Shown piece after piece: positions 45,156 through 53,994 of a stretch of 64,000 bases of DNA. The stretch is from a virus. The notes below the pieces were generated by a model that did no database searches, was not told where the DNA came from, and saw only the letters and a program-made list of their open reading frames with translations. The stretch is taken from IMG/VR virus record IMGVR_UViG_3300023172_000011, positions 54,643-118,642 of that record, one strand, 5' to 3'. Each line of letters begins with the position of its first letter. Position 1 is the first letter of the stretch. The translations under genes and the position numbers were made by a program.

Positions 45156-46166
45156 TCAGAAACTTCCAAGAACAACTCTACGATTGTCAAGAACACCAAA
45201 GCCAACCTCTGCGAATCCGTATAGACCGGAACGCTGCTGACGATGAAGTGCAGGATCTTCAAAGATTGTAACTTCCTGCTTGACAGGCATAACGAATGAA
45301 TCGTTAGCGGCTAGGTCAAGACCAACAACAAGTTCAACGTCTGAAGATGGGCCTAGAGTACCACTTAGGCTGTTTGAGTAGTAAGTTTGATACTCTTGAC
45401 CTTCGCCAAGTTCATCAATCGCGTGGAGGTTAACACCAAATACGCGAGAAACAGAACCGGCGGCGTCATTAGCGACATAAATCTCTCTACGAGATGTTTC
45501 GTCAAGCTGATCAATACCCCAGTTACGCATATCTTCAACACCTTCTGGTGAAAGATATAGGTCTGTAAGTTGACCACGCTTGATAGAAGCACTGTTACCG
45601 CCAGCATTACGACGCATAACAACCTTCAATAGAGAAACAAGACGCTTGGTGAATTGACCAGCAGCAGCATCAGCATCGTAAACAAGAATGTTACGGTCAA
45701 CGCCAGCGGCTAGAATGGTGTGCCATGCATCGTCATTCATCTTCTTGACGAAACCAGCTTCGAGGACTTGGGTTGCACGAGCAACAACGTCCCAACGAGC
45801 TTCACGAGCATAACGAAGAAGCCAATCAATAGAGTTGGCAATTGTGTAAGTCGGAACCATGACGTAATCGCCTTCGACGGTACGTTCAGGCACGCGACCA
45901 TGAGCAGGTGCAACGTAAGCCACAAAATCGGCTTCTTCACCCGGAGAAATTAGATCAAGTGGGAACTCTGTAGAGCTACCAGCAGGCATCGCAATTCTCT
46001 CATAAATATTGCTGGCAATATCGCCAACCATAATTCCTTCACGAAGAGGTAGCTCAATAGCCTTGGCTAATTCAGCCATAGCATTGCCAGCCTCTACGCG
46101 GTCAGTACTAGCTGTACGCTGAAGCAATTCAATGAATTCAGCATCTGGTTTGGTTAAAAATGACAT
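45156..46166 (-). CDS. Major capsid protein (HK97-fold candidate)
   Basis: A 336-residue protein at the expected position, behind protease-scaffold and decoration genes. Length, Ala/Asp/Val-rich composition and codon choice (more GC-rich and regular than its neighbours) fit a highly expressed capsid. The segment YARYAREARWDVVARATQVL-like (about residues 112-140) would be the spine helix, and the C-terminal beta strands (EVGFGVLDNRRVVLGSF) fit the P and A domains. It has a strong ribosome site (AGGAG) and its own terminator. The identification rests on synteny and composition. Confidence 0.8.
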   Translation of the reverse strand: MSFLTKPDAEFIELLQRTASTDRVEAGNAMAELAKAIELPLREGIMVGDIASNIYERIAMPAGSSTEFPLDLISPGEEADFVAYVAPAHGRVPERTVEGDYVMVPTYTIANSIDWLLRYAREARWDVVARATQVLEAGFVKKMNDDAWHTILAAGVDRNILVYDADAAAGQFTKRLVSLLKVVMRRNAGGNSASIKRGQLTDLYLSPEGVEDMRNWGIDQLDETSRREIYVANDAAGSVSRVFGVNLHAIDELGEGQEYQTYYSNSLSGTLGPSSDVELVVGLDLAANDSFVMPVKQEVTIFEDPALHRQQRSGLYGFAEVGFGVLDNRRVVLGSF

Positions 46167-46193
46167 ATGTTTTTCTCCTAACTTTTAATTCAT

Positions 46194-46646
46194 TCAGGGA
46201 AGATTGACAGAAACTTTGGCATAACCATCCGCATCCTTTGTCGAAAGGAAACGGCCAATAGCAACAGCGGTGCCATCCTGAGTACCAGCAATCTTGCCGC
46301 TATCTGCGACATATGCCGTCTGACCAGCAGTTGGAGTGCCAGAAATTTGGTCAGTAACAACAAAGCCTTTGGTTAGGATAGTAACCTTTCCACCCTGCTG
46401 AACTTCGTCTTGATGCCAGTTAAGATGCTGACGAGTTTGGTCAATATTAACAACATCATTAAGAAGAATACCTAGAGGGGTTGCTCCAGATGCTTCCGCA
46501 GCGACAGTTGCAACGGCAGAAGAACTGTCCATTGCAGAGCCAGAACCTTGAGTGCTGATAGAAACAACAGCACCACGACTGGCAGTTTCGTTCATGAAGT
46601 ATGTTACTTCGGTATCTAATTCGTGACGATCACCTTTAAGAGCCAT
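46194..46646 (-). CDS. Capsid decoration (cement) protein
   Basis: A 150-residue protein between scaffold and capsid. The series ATPLGILLNDVVNID, GGKVTILTKGFVVTD and SGTPTAGQTAYVADSGKI resembles DUF2190-like beta-barrel decoration proteins that fasten HK97-type capsids. No Cys. It has a clear ribosome site (AGGAG) and follows the protease-scaffold gene by 15 bases, in keeping with stoichiometric production with the capsid. Confidence 0.7.
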   Translation of the reverse strand: MALKGDRHELDTEVTYFMNETASRGAVVSISTQGSGSAMDSSSAVATVAAEASGATPLGILLNDVVNIDQTRQHLNWHQDEVQQGGKVTILTKGFVVTDQISGTPTAGQTAYVADSGKIAGTQDGTAVAIGRFLSTKDADGYAKVSVNLP

Positions 46647-46661
46647 ATTTATTACTCCTAG

Positions 46662-47372
46662 TCATTTAAGATTTTTAGTAGAATTTAAAACTGATCCGCG
46701 AATCCATGAAGCTGCGGCAGCGATTGCCACATGCTTATTTTCTTCAAAAGATTCTGGATTTGCCAAAGTTGCTTCCGCAACTTCAGATACATCTTCTAGA
46801 ATAGAAGCATCAGCTTCTTCTTCATCTTCTTCTTCTTCATCTTCGTCTGCGGCTTCAACAAGTGGCTCTGGAGCAGGCTCTGGAGCAGGCTCTGGAGCAG
46901 GCGTAGGGCTATTGTGAATTAAAGCAACAACCGACTGGAACATTTCATCTGTAGCTTCTGCAAAGTCTTCAAGAACTTTTGCAGCAGCTTCTTCAGTTGC
47001 ACCAGCTTCGACCAAAGACGCCATACGCTTCATGCCTTTCATTTCTTTCATCATGCCAGCGTATTTCTCTTTCATACCTTTTAATTCTTCTTCTTTCTTT
47101 TCCATGTCTTGCTTCAAGGCTTCAGCTTCTTTTTCCATCTTTTCCTTGTCGCCATGCATGGTCGCAACAGAATCTTGCAATTCTTTGACCTTGGCTTCAA
47201 GAGACGCGATTAGCTGATCCTTTTCAGCAATGATGGACTCATTAGCAGCAGTAATCTCTGCCAATGCATCTTCATGCGTTTTTTCGATCTCAGATTTTTG
47301 AGCATCAAATCCGGCTTTAACGGATTCTAATTCAGCCTGCAAATCTTCAATCTGCTTGGTATTATCACTCAT
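46662..47372 (-). CDS. Nested scaffold product (internal start candidate)
   Basis: The in-frame ATG at 47372 begins MSDNTKQIEDLQAEL and is preceded by GGAG with a 9-base spacing. The product would be 236 residues, the coiled-coil scaffold without the protease, as lambda Nu3 is nested in C. This is a sequence-based proposal; the overlap is complete with the longer gene. Confidence 0.35.
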   Translation of the reverse strand: MSDNTKQIEDLQAELESVKAGFDAQKSEIEKTHEDALAEITAANESIIAEKDQLIASLEAKVKELQDSVATMHGDKEKMEKEAEALKQDMEKKEEELKGMKEKYAGMMKEMKGMKRMASLVEAGATEEAAAKVLEDFAEATDEMFQSVVALIHNSPTPAPEPAPEPAPEPLVEAADEDEEEEDEEEADASILEDVSEVAEATLANPESFEENKHVAIAAAASWIRGSVLNSTKNLK

Positions 47373-48212
47373 ATTATGATTCTCCATAGCAGTTAAAAAA
47401 TTGTTAAAACTTATATTAGCCTTTGTATTAAAGGGATTAACTCCTTTACTAAAGATAACACTTCTCGGATTTGCAGGCTTGGCGACTAACCCTTTACCCG
47501 AAAAGTAGAAACCCTTCAAAAGCCTTCCCACTTTATAGCCTTGGTATTCTCCAGTTCCACCATAGGCTCTTAGATGCTTTGTCAAGAAAGAAGACTCTTC
47601 TGTTCTTGCCAAAACTCTATTTTCACTGTCCGGACCAACAATAGCATAATCAAAATCACTAAAGATACATTCCATTGAAACAGACCATTTTCCTTCGTCT
47701 ATTTCACTGGTCAATTCTTCAATTCTTTCTCTCATCTGCATGTCGGACCAAGTTTTATAAATAACAGCACTGGTTATAATATCAATTTTTTCCGGCAACT
47801 CACCAGTGTCTGATTGTTTTACGGGATTACCATCATGGTCTACAACCATAGATGCTGTAATATGTCCTATGATGTCCGTATCATCATGCATGTAGTTAAA
47901 TTGTTTGTTAACTGGAGTATCTCTAGCTTCCCACAATTCATCTACACCAAAAACATCATCGTTTTTATTCCATCCCGCCGATACCAAAACAGAATTTAGA
48001 TAATAAAGATCTTTCTGCTTGACTTCTTTATTTTCTTGAATAAAACTTTTTGCGGACTTTAGAGACTGTGCTACAATCTGGTCATAAATATTGATTGTAT
48101 ACAATGAAGTAGATTCTGGAGATAATATATCACACTCAAATGCGATGGAGTTACCTCCATCGATCATAGCTTGAGCTAAGTTATCATTCATTTCATGTAA
48201 GTATATTTTCAT
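46662..48212 (-). CDS. Prohead protease-scaffold fusion
   Basis: A 516-residue protein with two parts. Residues 1-250 resemble a prohead maturation protease: FNYMHDDTDIIGHITASMVV has the His region and SEIDEGKWSVSMECIFSDFD the Ser region, with the fold ending near VAKPANPRSVIFSKG. Residues 281-516 are an almost uninterrupted coiled coil with Met-rich and acidic segments, a Pro-Ala-Glu repeat (PEPAPEPAPEP) and a long acidic run, typical of scaffold. An internal ATG at residue 281 has its own ribosome site and could yield the scaffold alone. A late-type promoter motif lies in front. Confidence 0.8.
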   Translation of the reverse strand: MKIYLHEMNDNLAQAMIDGGNSIAFECDILSPESTSLYTINIYDQIVAQSLKSAKSFIQENKEVKQKDLYYLNSVLVSAGWNKNDDVFGVDELWEARDTPVNKQFNYMHDDTDIIGHITASMVVDHDGNPVKQSDTGELPEKIDIITSAVIYKTWSDMQMRERIEELTSEIDEGKWSVSMECIFSDFDYAIVGPDSENRVLARTEESSFLTKHLRAYGGTGEYQGYKVGRLLKGFYFSGKGLVAKPANPRSVIFSKGVNPFNTKANISFNNFLTAMENHNMSDNTKQIEDLQAELESVKAGFDAQKSEIEKTHEDALAEITAANESIIAEKDQLIASLEAKVKELQDSVATMHGDKEKMEKEAEALKQDMEKKEEELKGMKEKYAGMMKEMKGMKRMASLVEAGATEEAAAKVLEDFAEATDEMFQSVVALIHNSPTPAPEPAPEPAPEPLVEAADEDEEEEDEEEADASILEDVSEVAEATLANPESFEENKHVAIAAAASWIRGSVLNSTKNLK

Positions 48213-48231
48213 ATTCTACCTTTCTACAGAA

Positions 48232-48243
48232 AGAATACGCCAC
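48232..48243 (-). promoter_or_regulatory. Late-type promoter motif
   Basis: The minus strand reads GTGGCGTATTCT, three differences from the strict motif, 20 bases before the protease-scaffold start and just after the portal stop. A T-rich stretch lies upstream but no -35 box. Confidence 0.45.
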
Positions 48244-48253
48244 AAAAAATAAA

Positions 48254-50371
48254 TTAAGTTTGTTTTTCGTCAAAAAAATTCAACGAATAGCTTACATTAT
48301 TAATTTGACGTAGTTCATCAATAGATGGCGTTTTGTTAGTATTCTTTACCCATTCGGAATAAATTTCATTTTTGGCGTTCTCTTGGCTAGCAGTTAATTG
48401 AGGATTTTTCTCTAAAATAAATGCTATTTTCTCTGAATTAATTTCTTCATGTGGCTCAAGGCTGGATAAGATAGTAAACTTAATATCCTCTATTTCTAAT
48501 AGCTCAGCCTTGCTTAACTCTCTTAAATTTTTCTTTTTGTAATGAGCTAATAGAGCGGGATTGACAATATTAGCGATTTGCTTTTGTGCCTCATTAGCCC
48601 ATATCATAACAGTAGCCTGTCCCGGAGTTGTTTTTGGCAATACTCTTTTCTGCTTACGAGGCTCAGTATCTTTAGAGAATGGAGGCCGTCCGTTTTCTTT
48701 AACCTCTTTCTGCTGTTCCTGTGGAACCTGTGGTCCTTGAGGAGCAGGATTTTTAGGAGGCTCTACTTCTTTTGGCTTAGGAGTAAGATCAGTAACATCA
48801 TCAATTCCAATCTCGCCTTTTTGCAAAGCAATCTTTTTGTACTCAGAATCAAGATTGGCATTATGATAAGGACCGGCTTTTGGAGGCATAGCTTTTCTGT
48901 CTCGCTTCTTACGCTCGCCTTGAATACGTTTTTCTTCTATTGAGTTATCTTCGCCCAAACGCTCTCTAACAGTTTCGACAGAAATAATATCTTCCTCTAC
49001 TAACTTAATGAGTAAGTTCTTTTCAGCAACTTCATCAGATAAAAGCATTTGTTCAAAATGAATAGTGGCTGGCTGTGTGAAACCCATAGACTTCTGCACG
49101 TATTCTATTTCTTTTTGCCAAAACTGTGCAAGAAGATCTCTACCATATTCTAATCTCTCAATTAGTGTTTTAAGAGATATAAAGTTATTTGTAAATCCGC
49201 CACTCTGTCCAGCTAGTCCAGTTAGTGTTGGAGGAATACCAAGTCCAGCATAAATACTATTAAGAACTGGCTGATATTTCTCTGAGCCAAGAAACTTATA
49301 GATTTGAGTGTTACTTTCCTTGAAATCAATTTCTGGACCCCAAACAAGGTCCATAGTACCACCACCAACATTACTTGCTAAAATATTACGGAGCTTATCA
49401 ATAGCACTTCTATTTGGTAGAATCTTATGGTCAAGATTACCTAAACGCCATAAACGAATATTAGAAATAGCACCGTCAAGTGCGGACATATCTGCGAGCT
49501 TCATTTTCTCAAGCATGATAATGTCATCAATGATCGGATTAACCATTGGATTGGCCCATAGCTCCCAATCATCTTTCTTATAGTGAAAGATCTCTAAGTA
49601 TTCGCTATCTAGTTCAATATAAGGACTCTTATCTATTACTGCTTTCTTTAATGCTGGAGGTAATCCATCTATGTAAGTAGAGTTTTTTTCAAAAGACTTT
49701 CTTAACGAATTAGAAATCTTCATTTTATATTTTGGGGTTCCGCTAAAATTCGCAGCATAGCCACCTTCTATATCTATCTGCATAGGATTAAGGAAGTCAT
49801 ATCTAAACGGGATAGTCTTCTTAATCACGCGAGGTTTCTTATTTACAATAAGTTCATCTTGACCTTTAGACATTTCTCGCTGATTGCTACGGGTGACTTT
49901 TCCATATCTCTTGTAGATAATCACATTTCCACAACGATAAAGCATATTAAGAAATCGTTCAGATCTCTCAGTCCCCCCAATTTTATCCCACCATTTTCTA
50001 TAGAATCTTTCTATATTCTTATTTGGATGGTTAAGTTGAATTCCCTGTGATGCAAAATCTCCCATTAGATCAATTACATTTTTTACTATGCCAACTCTAT
50101 CATATGCCTTCATGCACATAGACATAGATTGTTTGAAATTATTTCCGGGTTCTTCAAATGGACGAAAGCGATAGTAATCATCTTTTAGAAAGTCAGGTCG
50201 AACAGAAATGTTTGGCTCGATATCAATATAAGAGCGACGACTAGCACTAGCACTCATAATGCCGTCATAACTGTTTACATTCCCGGCTGTATTTTCAAAA
50301 GCCTTTTGCTGATCTTCTGCTGATGTCCAGAAAATATAGGGAATTTGTTCTTCTGGTTTTTCTTTGGTCAT
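48254..50371 (-). CDS. Portal protein
   Basis: A 705-residue portal, the dodecameric channel at the capsid vertex. I start it at MTKEKPEEQIPYIFWTS, whose ATG follows AGGA by seven bases, rather than at an in-frame TTG five codons upstream. The core shows portal-like segments (RCGNVIIYKRYGKVTRSN; GLGIPPTLTGLAGQSGGF, followed by ISLKTLIERLEYGRDLLAQF). The C-terminal 150 residues are Pro/Lys-rich and low complexity, then a helical tail. Synteny with terminase and protease supports the call. Length is above average because of the C-terminal extension. Confidence 0.85.
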   Translation of the reverse strand: MTKEKPEEQIPYIFWTSAEDQQKAFENTAGNVNSYDGIMSASASRRSYIDIEPNISVRPDFLKDDYYRFRPFEEPGNNFKQSMSMCMKAYDRVGIVKNVIDLMGDFASQGIQLNHPNKNIERFYRKWWDKIGGTERSERFLNMLYRCGNVIIYKRYGKVTRSNQREMSKGQDELIVNKKPRVIKKTIPFRYDFLNPMQIDIEGGYAANFSGTPKYKMKISNSLRKSFEKNSTYIDGLPPALKKAVIDKSPYIELDSEYLEIFHYKKDDWELWANPMVNPIIDDIIMLEKMKLADMSALDGAISNIRLWRLGNLDHKILPNRSAIDKLRNILASNVGGGTMDLVWGPEIDFKESNTQIYKFLGSEKYQPVLNSIYAGLGIPPTLTGLAGQSGGFTNNFISLKTLIERLEYGRDLLAQFWQKEIEYVQKSMGFTQPATIHFEQMLLSDEVAEKNLLIKLVEEDIISVETVRERLGEDNSIEEKRIQGERKKRDRKAMPPKAGPYHNANLDSEYKKIALQKGEIGIDDVTDLTPKPKEVEPPKNPAPQGPQVPQEQQKEVKENGRPPFSKDTEPRKQKRVLPKTTPGQATVMIWANEAQKQIANIVNPALLAHYKKKNLRELSKAELLEIEDIKFTILSSLEPHEEINSEKIAFILEKNPQLTASQENAKNEIYSEWVKNTNKTPSIDELRQINNVSYSLNFFDEKQT

Positions 50372-50423
50372 ATCTGATTCCTGCAATCAAAATGTAATTC
50401 GAATGTAATTAGACTGTACGCTA

Positions 50424-50435
50424 ACTATACGCCAT
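50424..50435 (-). promoter_or_regulatory. Late-type promoter motif
   Basis: The minus strand reads ATGGCGTATAGT, a 12/12 match to the site before the tail-tube gene. It lies just beyond the terminase stop and 53 bases before the portal start. Confidence 0.6.
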
Positions 50436-50440
50436 AGATC

Positions 50441-52438
50441 TCAATATAAGTTGTTCATTTGAGATGTAAACCAGTTAGGGCCAGAAAAAGTTGCTTGATT
50501 GTCAGTCTTGTTATTAGAACTTGCTGCAAATCCACCATATCCAGTATATGTACTTTTCTTTTCTTCAAAGGAAATAGATCTAGCAGACATATTTGCCATT
50601 AATAGGGAAGAGTAACGGTCTTTTCTCATGCGTTTCTTTTTACCAACTCCGACTTTAACTTCGGGCGTGTCCCATCTCATTCTGCCATTCACGCTTTCCG
50701 TGACTTCAATCAGAGAAAGCTCATTCTTTAATTCCTCAATCTCCATAACACAATCTTCAAGCGTGTCATATAATCTATTGTTAACTTTATCTTCTTCTAT
50801 GGAAAGGCCGATAGTAATAGGATCAAAACGTGGGAACAAAAGAATCTTATCTTCTAGATCTTTTCTTAATCCATGATTGGCCTCAGAATACCAGTCATAT
50901 TTTGCAAACTGGCATAGCTCTAAAATATGTAGACCTTGTTGATCATCTGATGGCTGAGGTTTTTCTTCGTCGATGACAGGCCATATTGGGATATCTCCGG
51001 GCTGCAATTGATTATGGTCATGCAGAGCTTCAGCTACAGAATATCCGCCACCCTGAGCGTCCATAGCAATATGCACGATTGGAAATAAACCCATAAGATC
51101 TCGAATTTTTCGAGCACAATAGCTGTAGAAGTTGTTTTCTTTTGTTAGACCTTTCTTTACACGTTCAGTATGATCTTTTCTTGTAGTTGTCCAACAATAT
51201 ACAATTCTTCTATGGTCAGAGTGTAATTCAAGAACTACAATACTAAAGTTGTCTACTTCAGAAGCTGGGTCAATAGCCATCAAGTATTTGCAGTTCTTAT
51301 TTCCATGTAAAAGAGGATCGAAGTACACATTTTGACTAGGCAGCTTGACTGGCTTAGTATCTGTTCCTACGCAAGACTCTATAAGACTTCTTTTGAAGAA
51401 GCCCTGACTATCTTTAGTGAATACCGCCCCGAATTCCATGAGATATATACCATTATGGACGGTAGCTTTAGATCTAGCAATTTGCCCCTCGTCCATGAAG
51501 CCTTTAGGAACTAAGTTTACAGGAATCCTAATTATAGAATAGTCATCCCATTTAAAAGATGAAGGAACTGCCTCCCCGTTGAAGACGTTATTGGAGATAG
51601 CCTTTTCGTCACCTTTAGTCTCTATGATAGTCTTCCATCTTTTCCAATATTCAGAGAAATGATTAAAGTCATAATAGGCTGTGCCCGATAGAATAATCTG
51701 GTTAGTTTTAGAAGTATCTAAATCCTTTTTCTCATATAAAAATGAAGTATCAATCCCCTTAGATTTAGCCATTTCCTCCATAGCCATTCTTTTTACATTT
51801 TCAACAGGAGAGGCGGATACGGCAGCGAAACCCGCGATTACGTTTTCAAAAATTTCTCTAGACATGCTCGCAAATTCATCCGCAATAATGTCATTTGCTC
51901 GCTGTCCACGAATTTTTTGACCATCACCGATGGGCAGTGCTGATATTGTACTGCCATTGATAGTAAGTCTACACATGTCCACATCGCGTCTGGGACCGCT
52001 GCTACCGTCACACATATCCCTCAGAATTGGAGAGTTTTTCCAAATATTCTCCATATAATCATGCAGGTACTTTGACTGTCTAAACGCGGCACCAACGACG
52101 ACGATTTTCCTGTTAGGAATCAACATGGCTCTTAGCACACAGTATAATGATAAGATGAACGTCTTGCCAAGACCACGACTTCCAACTAGCATTGGAAACT
52201 TGCGGCCCCACATTTCTTTCAGAATTAGAGCCTGTAATGGCAACAGTTCAATATTTAATATGTGCTTGCAGACAAACGAAAAATAATCTGGATTCATGAA
52301 TAAGCATGTAAGTCTCTTATAGAACTCTTCAGGGTCATCCGTTCTCAGACGTTCTAGTGGATTAATTACCTCCGAATCTTTTAAAGTTAGGTTTAACCAA
52401 GCATTATTTAGCTCTTTGATAATTTCTTGTTGACTCAT
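50441..52438 (-). CDS. terL: Terminase large subunit
   Basis: A 665-residue packaging motor. Walker A is GSRGLGKT at residues 86-93 and Walker B is DIIADEF at 183-189, with the catalytic Glu 188. The C-terminal RNase-H-like nuclease starts near residue 385 with LMAIDPASEVDNFSIVV and continues with HIAMDAQGGGYSVAE, which carry the metal-binding Asp residues. It overlaps the ClpP-like gene by four bases. The start MSQQEIIKELNNAWL is the only sensible one. The C-terminal 40 residues are Asn/Ser-rich and probably flexible. Confidence 0.95.
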   Translation of the reverse strand: MSQQEIIKELNNAWLNLTLKDSEVINPLERLRTDDPEEFYKRLTCLFMNPDYFSFVCKHILNIELLPLQALILKEMWGRKFPMLVGSRGLGKTFILSLYCVLRAMLIPNRKIVVVGAAFRQSKYLHDYMENIWKNSPILRDMCDGSSGPRRDVDMCRLTINGSTISALPIGDGQKIRGQRANDIIADEFASMSREIFENVIAGFAAVSASPVENVKRMAMEEMAKSKGIDTSFLYEKKDLDTSKTNQIILSGTAYYDFNHFSEYWKRWKTIIETKGDEKAISNNVFNGEAVPSSFKWDDYSIIRIPVNLVPKGFMDEGQIARSKATVHNGIYLMEFGAVFTKDSQGFFKRSLIESCVGTDTKPVKLPSQNVYFDPLLHGNKNCKYLMAIDPASEVDNFSIVVLELHSDHRRIVYCWTTTRKDHTERVKKGLTKENNFYSYCARKIRDLMGLFPIVHIAMDAQGGGYSVAEALHDHNQLQPGDIPIWPVIDEEKPQPSDDQQGLHILELCQFAKYDWYSEANHGLRKDLEDKILLFPRFDPITIGLSIEEDKVNNRLYDTLEDCVMEIEELKNELSLIEVTESVNGRMRWDTPEVKVGVGKKKRMRKDRYSSLLMANMSARSISFEEKKSTYTGYGGFAASSNNKTDNQATFSGPNWFTSQMNNLY

Positions 52439-53109
52439 ATGATCTTATCCATGAACCCATAGTATACTGCTTCTTCTGATGTCATCCACCAGTCTGTTAG
52501 CTTTTCTATTTTGTTTTTAATGAATGTAAGCGTCTTCTTCTGATCCATGCCTTTTTCTCGGAAATATTTTCCTTTGACGCATCGCTTGGCATAGACTTCT
52601 AACATAACTTCATTTTGTTTTTCAGTAAACTTTAAACCGTTTGCAACTTGTCTAAAATCACCACTATCTTCATATGTTCCATAATGCACCATGAAGTCAC
52701 AATGTTTATTGATATATCTTTTCTGTGCGGCTTGCGGTATAATAGAACTCATCGAGCGTGCATGAGCATACGATATGAATGTGATTGGAGAGCTAGACGA
52801 AACAATAGCGTCATACATTGCCATGCCATAATTCCAGCATCCTCCATAGCTAAACATCTTCAATATGATAGGCTCTGTGGATATACTATTAAGATAATCA
52901 AGATTCTTAATAAATGATACAGCCATTCTAAAATCTACGCCAGCTTCTTCGGGATCGAAATCTGAATGTATGTAAATTATTCTATTCTTTATATCAATAG
53001 AGTTATCTTGAATACTACTAATTAAATCAGGTCTGTTCCGACGAGATCTTATGTTCCCAGAATTTGAGGATGTCATAAGTAAATGCCTCTGCTGCTGTTC
53101 TATTTTCAC
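52435..53109 (-). CDS. ClpP-like serine protease
   Basis: A 224-residue protein of the ClpP/crotonase fold (family S14-like). HARSMSSIIPQAAQKRY carries the probable nucleophile Ser 119, and KHCDFMVHYGTYED the His 142, 23 residues on, close to the ClpP spacing. The third member, an Asp, could lie after residue 165. It would form a barrel that degrades or processes proteins. Because a prohead protease already sits further on, this one may act on other targets. It starts inside the ERCC4 gene; an in-frame Met at 12 is an alternative start. Confidence 0.75.
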   Translation of the reverse strand: MKIEQQQRHLLMTSSNSGNIRSRRNRPDLISSIQDNSIDIKNRIIYIHSDFDPEEAGVDFRMAVSFIKNLDYLNSISTEPIILKMFSYGGCWNYGMAMYDAIVSSSSPITFISYAHARSMSSIIPQAAQKRYINKHCDFMVHYGTYEDSGDFRQVANGLKFTEKQNEVMLEVYAKRCVKGKYFREKGMDQKKTLTFIKNKIEKLTDWWMTSEEAVYYGFMDKII

Positions 53110-53512
53110 AAAAGACTACTTCAACGTTTGAATAATCTTCTTCTATTTTGTTGAGTAGCTTTCTTAAATATCTACCATTCATTCTTATTTTCGATATTTG
53201 TGCCTGTGAGAATCCGGAGTTATTCGGAAATTCATAAACTTTAGATTCCGGAAACTCACATACGATATAGGCTTTCCTTAAATTTTCCATTCTGTCAAAC
53301 TCTCGATAGAATCTAGCCTTTGCAGTTTTTCTGCCAAGGTTATTAGCAATCTCTGAAGTTGATGCTTTTCTTTCTATAACAACCTTGTTTTGTAACAATT
53401 CTGTTGTATAATCTCCAGAGTCGATCTTTTTAGATTCTACCTCAACATCATCATAGAATGGGAATTCCCAGCCTGTTTTTTCTCTAGTGTCTCTTATTAT
53501 TTTCATGAACAA
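53027..53512 (-). CDS. ERCC4-type nuclease
   Basis: A 161-residue nuclease of the XPF/Mus81 fold. IIRDTREKTGWEF, KKIDSGDYTTELL and NKVVIERKASTSEI give the three signature motifs (D-x-R-E, GDY, V-x-E-R-K) that bind the metal and cut branched or flapped DNA. The start at MFMKIIRD is kept; the internal Met at the third codon is possible. It overlaps the HNH gene by 29 bases and the ClpP-like gene by 83 bases. A role in resolving recombination or replication structures before packaging is likely. Confidence 0.8.
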   Translation of the reverse strand: MFMKIIRDTREKTGWEFPFYDDVEVESKKIDSGDYTTELLQNKVVIERKASTSEIANNLGRKTAKARFYREFDRMENLRKAYIVCEFPESKVYEFPNNSGFSQAQISKIRMNGRYLRKLLNKIEEDYSNVEVVFCENRTAAEAFTYDILKFWEHKISSEQT

Positions 53513-53756
53513 TACTCATAAATAAGCCAGCGTAAACATGCTCCATACCTTTTATTGAGTCATGACATTTACGACAGAGTGTAATTAAATTATTTTCATC
53601 AAATCTTAATGAAGACGCTTTGCTCCACGGCTGAATATGATGAACGTTTAACCTTTTGTTAGATCCACAACTTGGCATCTGACAACGGTGATCATCTCTT
53701 TTTAATACATTAGATCGAGCACGTTTATAAACGGGGTCGTCATAATTTCTTGACAT
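53484..53756 (-). CDS. HNH endonuclease
   Basis: A 90-residue HNH nuclease. CQMPSCGSNKRLNVHHIQPW and LITLCRKCHDSIKGME show the CxxxC/CxxC zinc ribbon and the HH, N and H catalytic residues. Small HNH proteins beside terminase are common in HK97-type phages and stimulate terminase cleavage; that role is inferred. It overlaps neighbours on both sides. Confidence 0.85.
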   Translation of the reverse strand: MSRNYDDPVYKRARSNVLKRDDHRCQMPSCGSNKRLNVHHIQPWSKASSLRFDENNLITLCRKCHDSIKGMEHVYAGLFMSIVHENNKRH

Positions 53757-53994
53757 GTAATTTACTAACCTTAAAGTCGTATTTTAAATCTTTTAGTAAT
53801 AACTTAGTTTCAGTAGAATCATCTTGTTCTAGAATAATATCACAAAACGCCTTAAAAACAGAATAACAAGCATCGTCTGGATCGCTTGCGTCGATTTCTA
53901 TCTTTGAAGTTTGTCTACCAAAGTTTACTAATCGAAACCTCACGAGTCTTTTTAGTAATAAAGTCATATCTACAGTAACAATATAATTTATCAT
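53740..53994 (-). CDS. Small protein before the HNH gene
   Basis: An 84-residue protein starting MINYIVTVDMTLLLKRLVRF with one Cys pair (CYSVFKAFC). The ATG overlaps the dehydratase stop and the gene overlaps the HNH start by 17 bases, so it is translated in the same run. No family recognised. Confidence 0.5.
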   Translation of the reverse strand: MINYIVTVDMTLLLKRLVRFRLVNFGRQTSKIEIDASDPDDACYSVFKAFCDIILEQDDSTETKLLLKDLKYDFKVSKLHVKKL

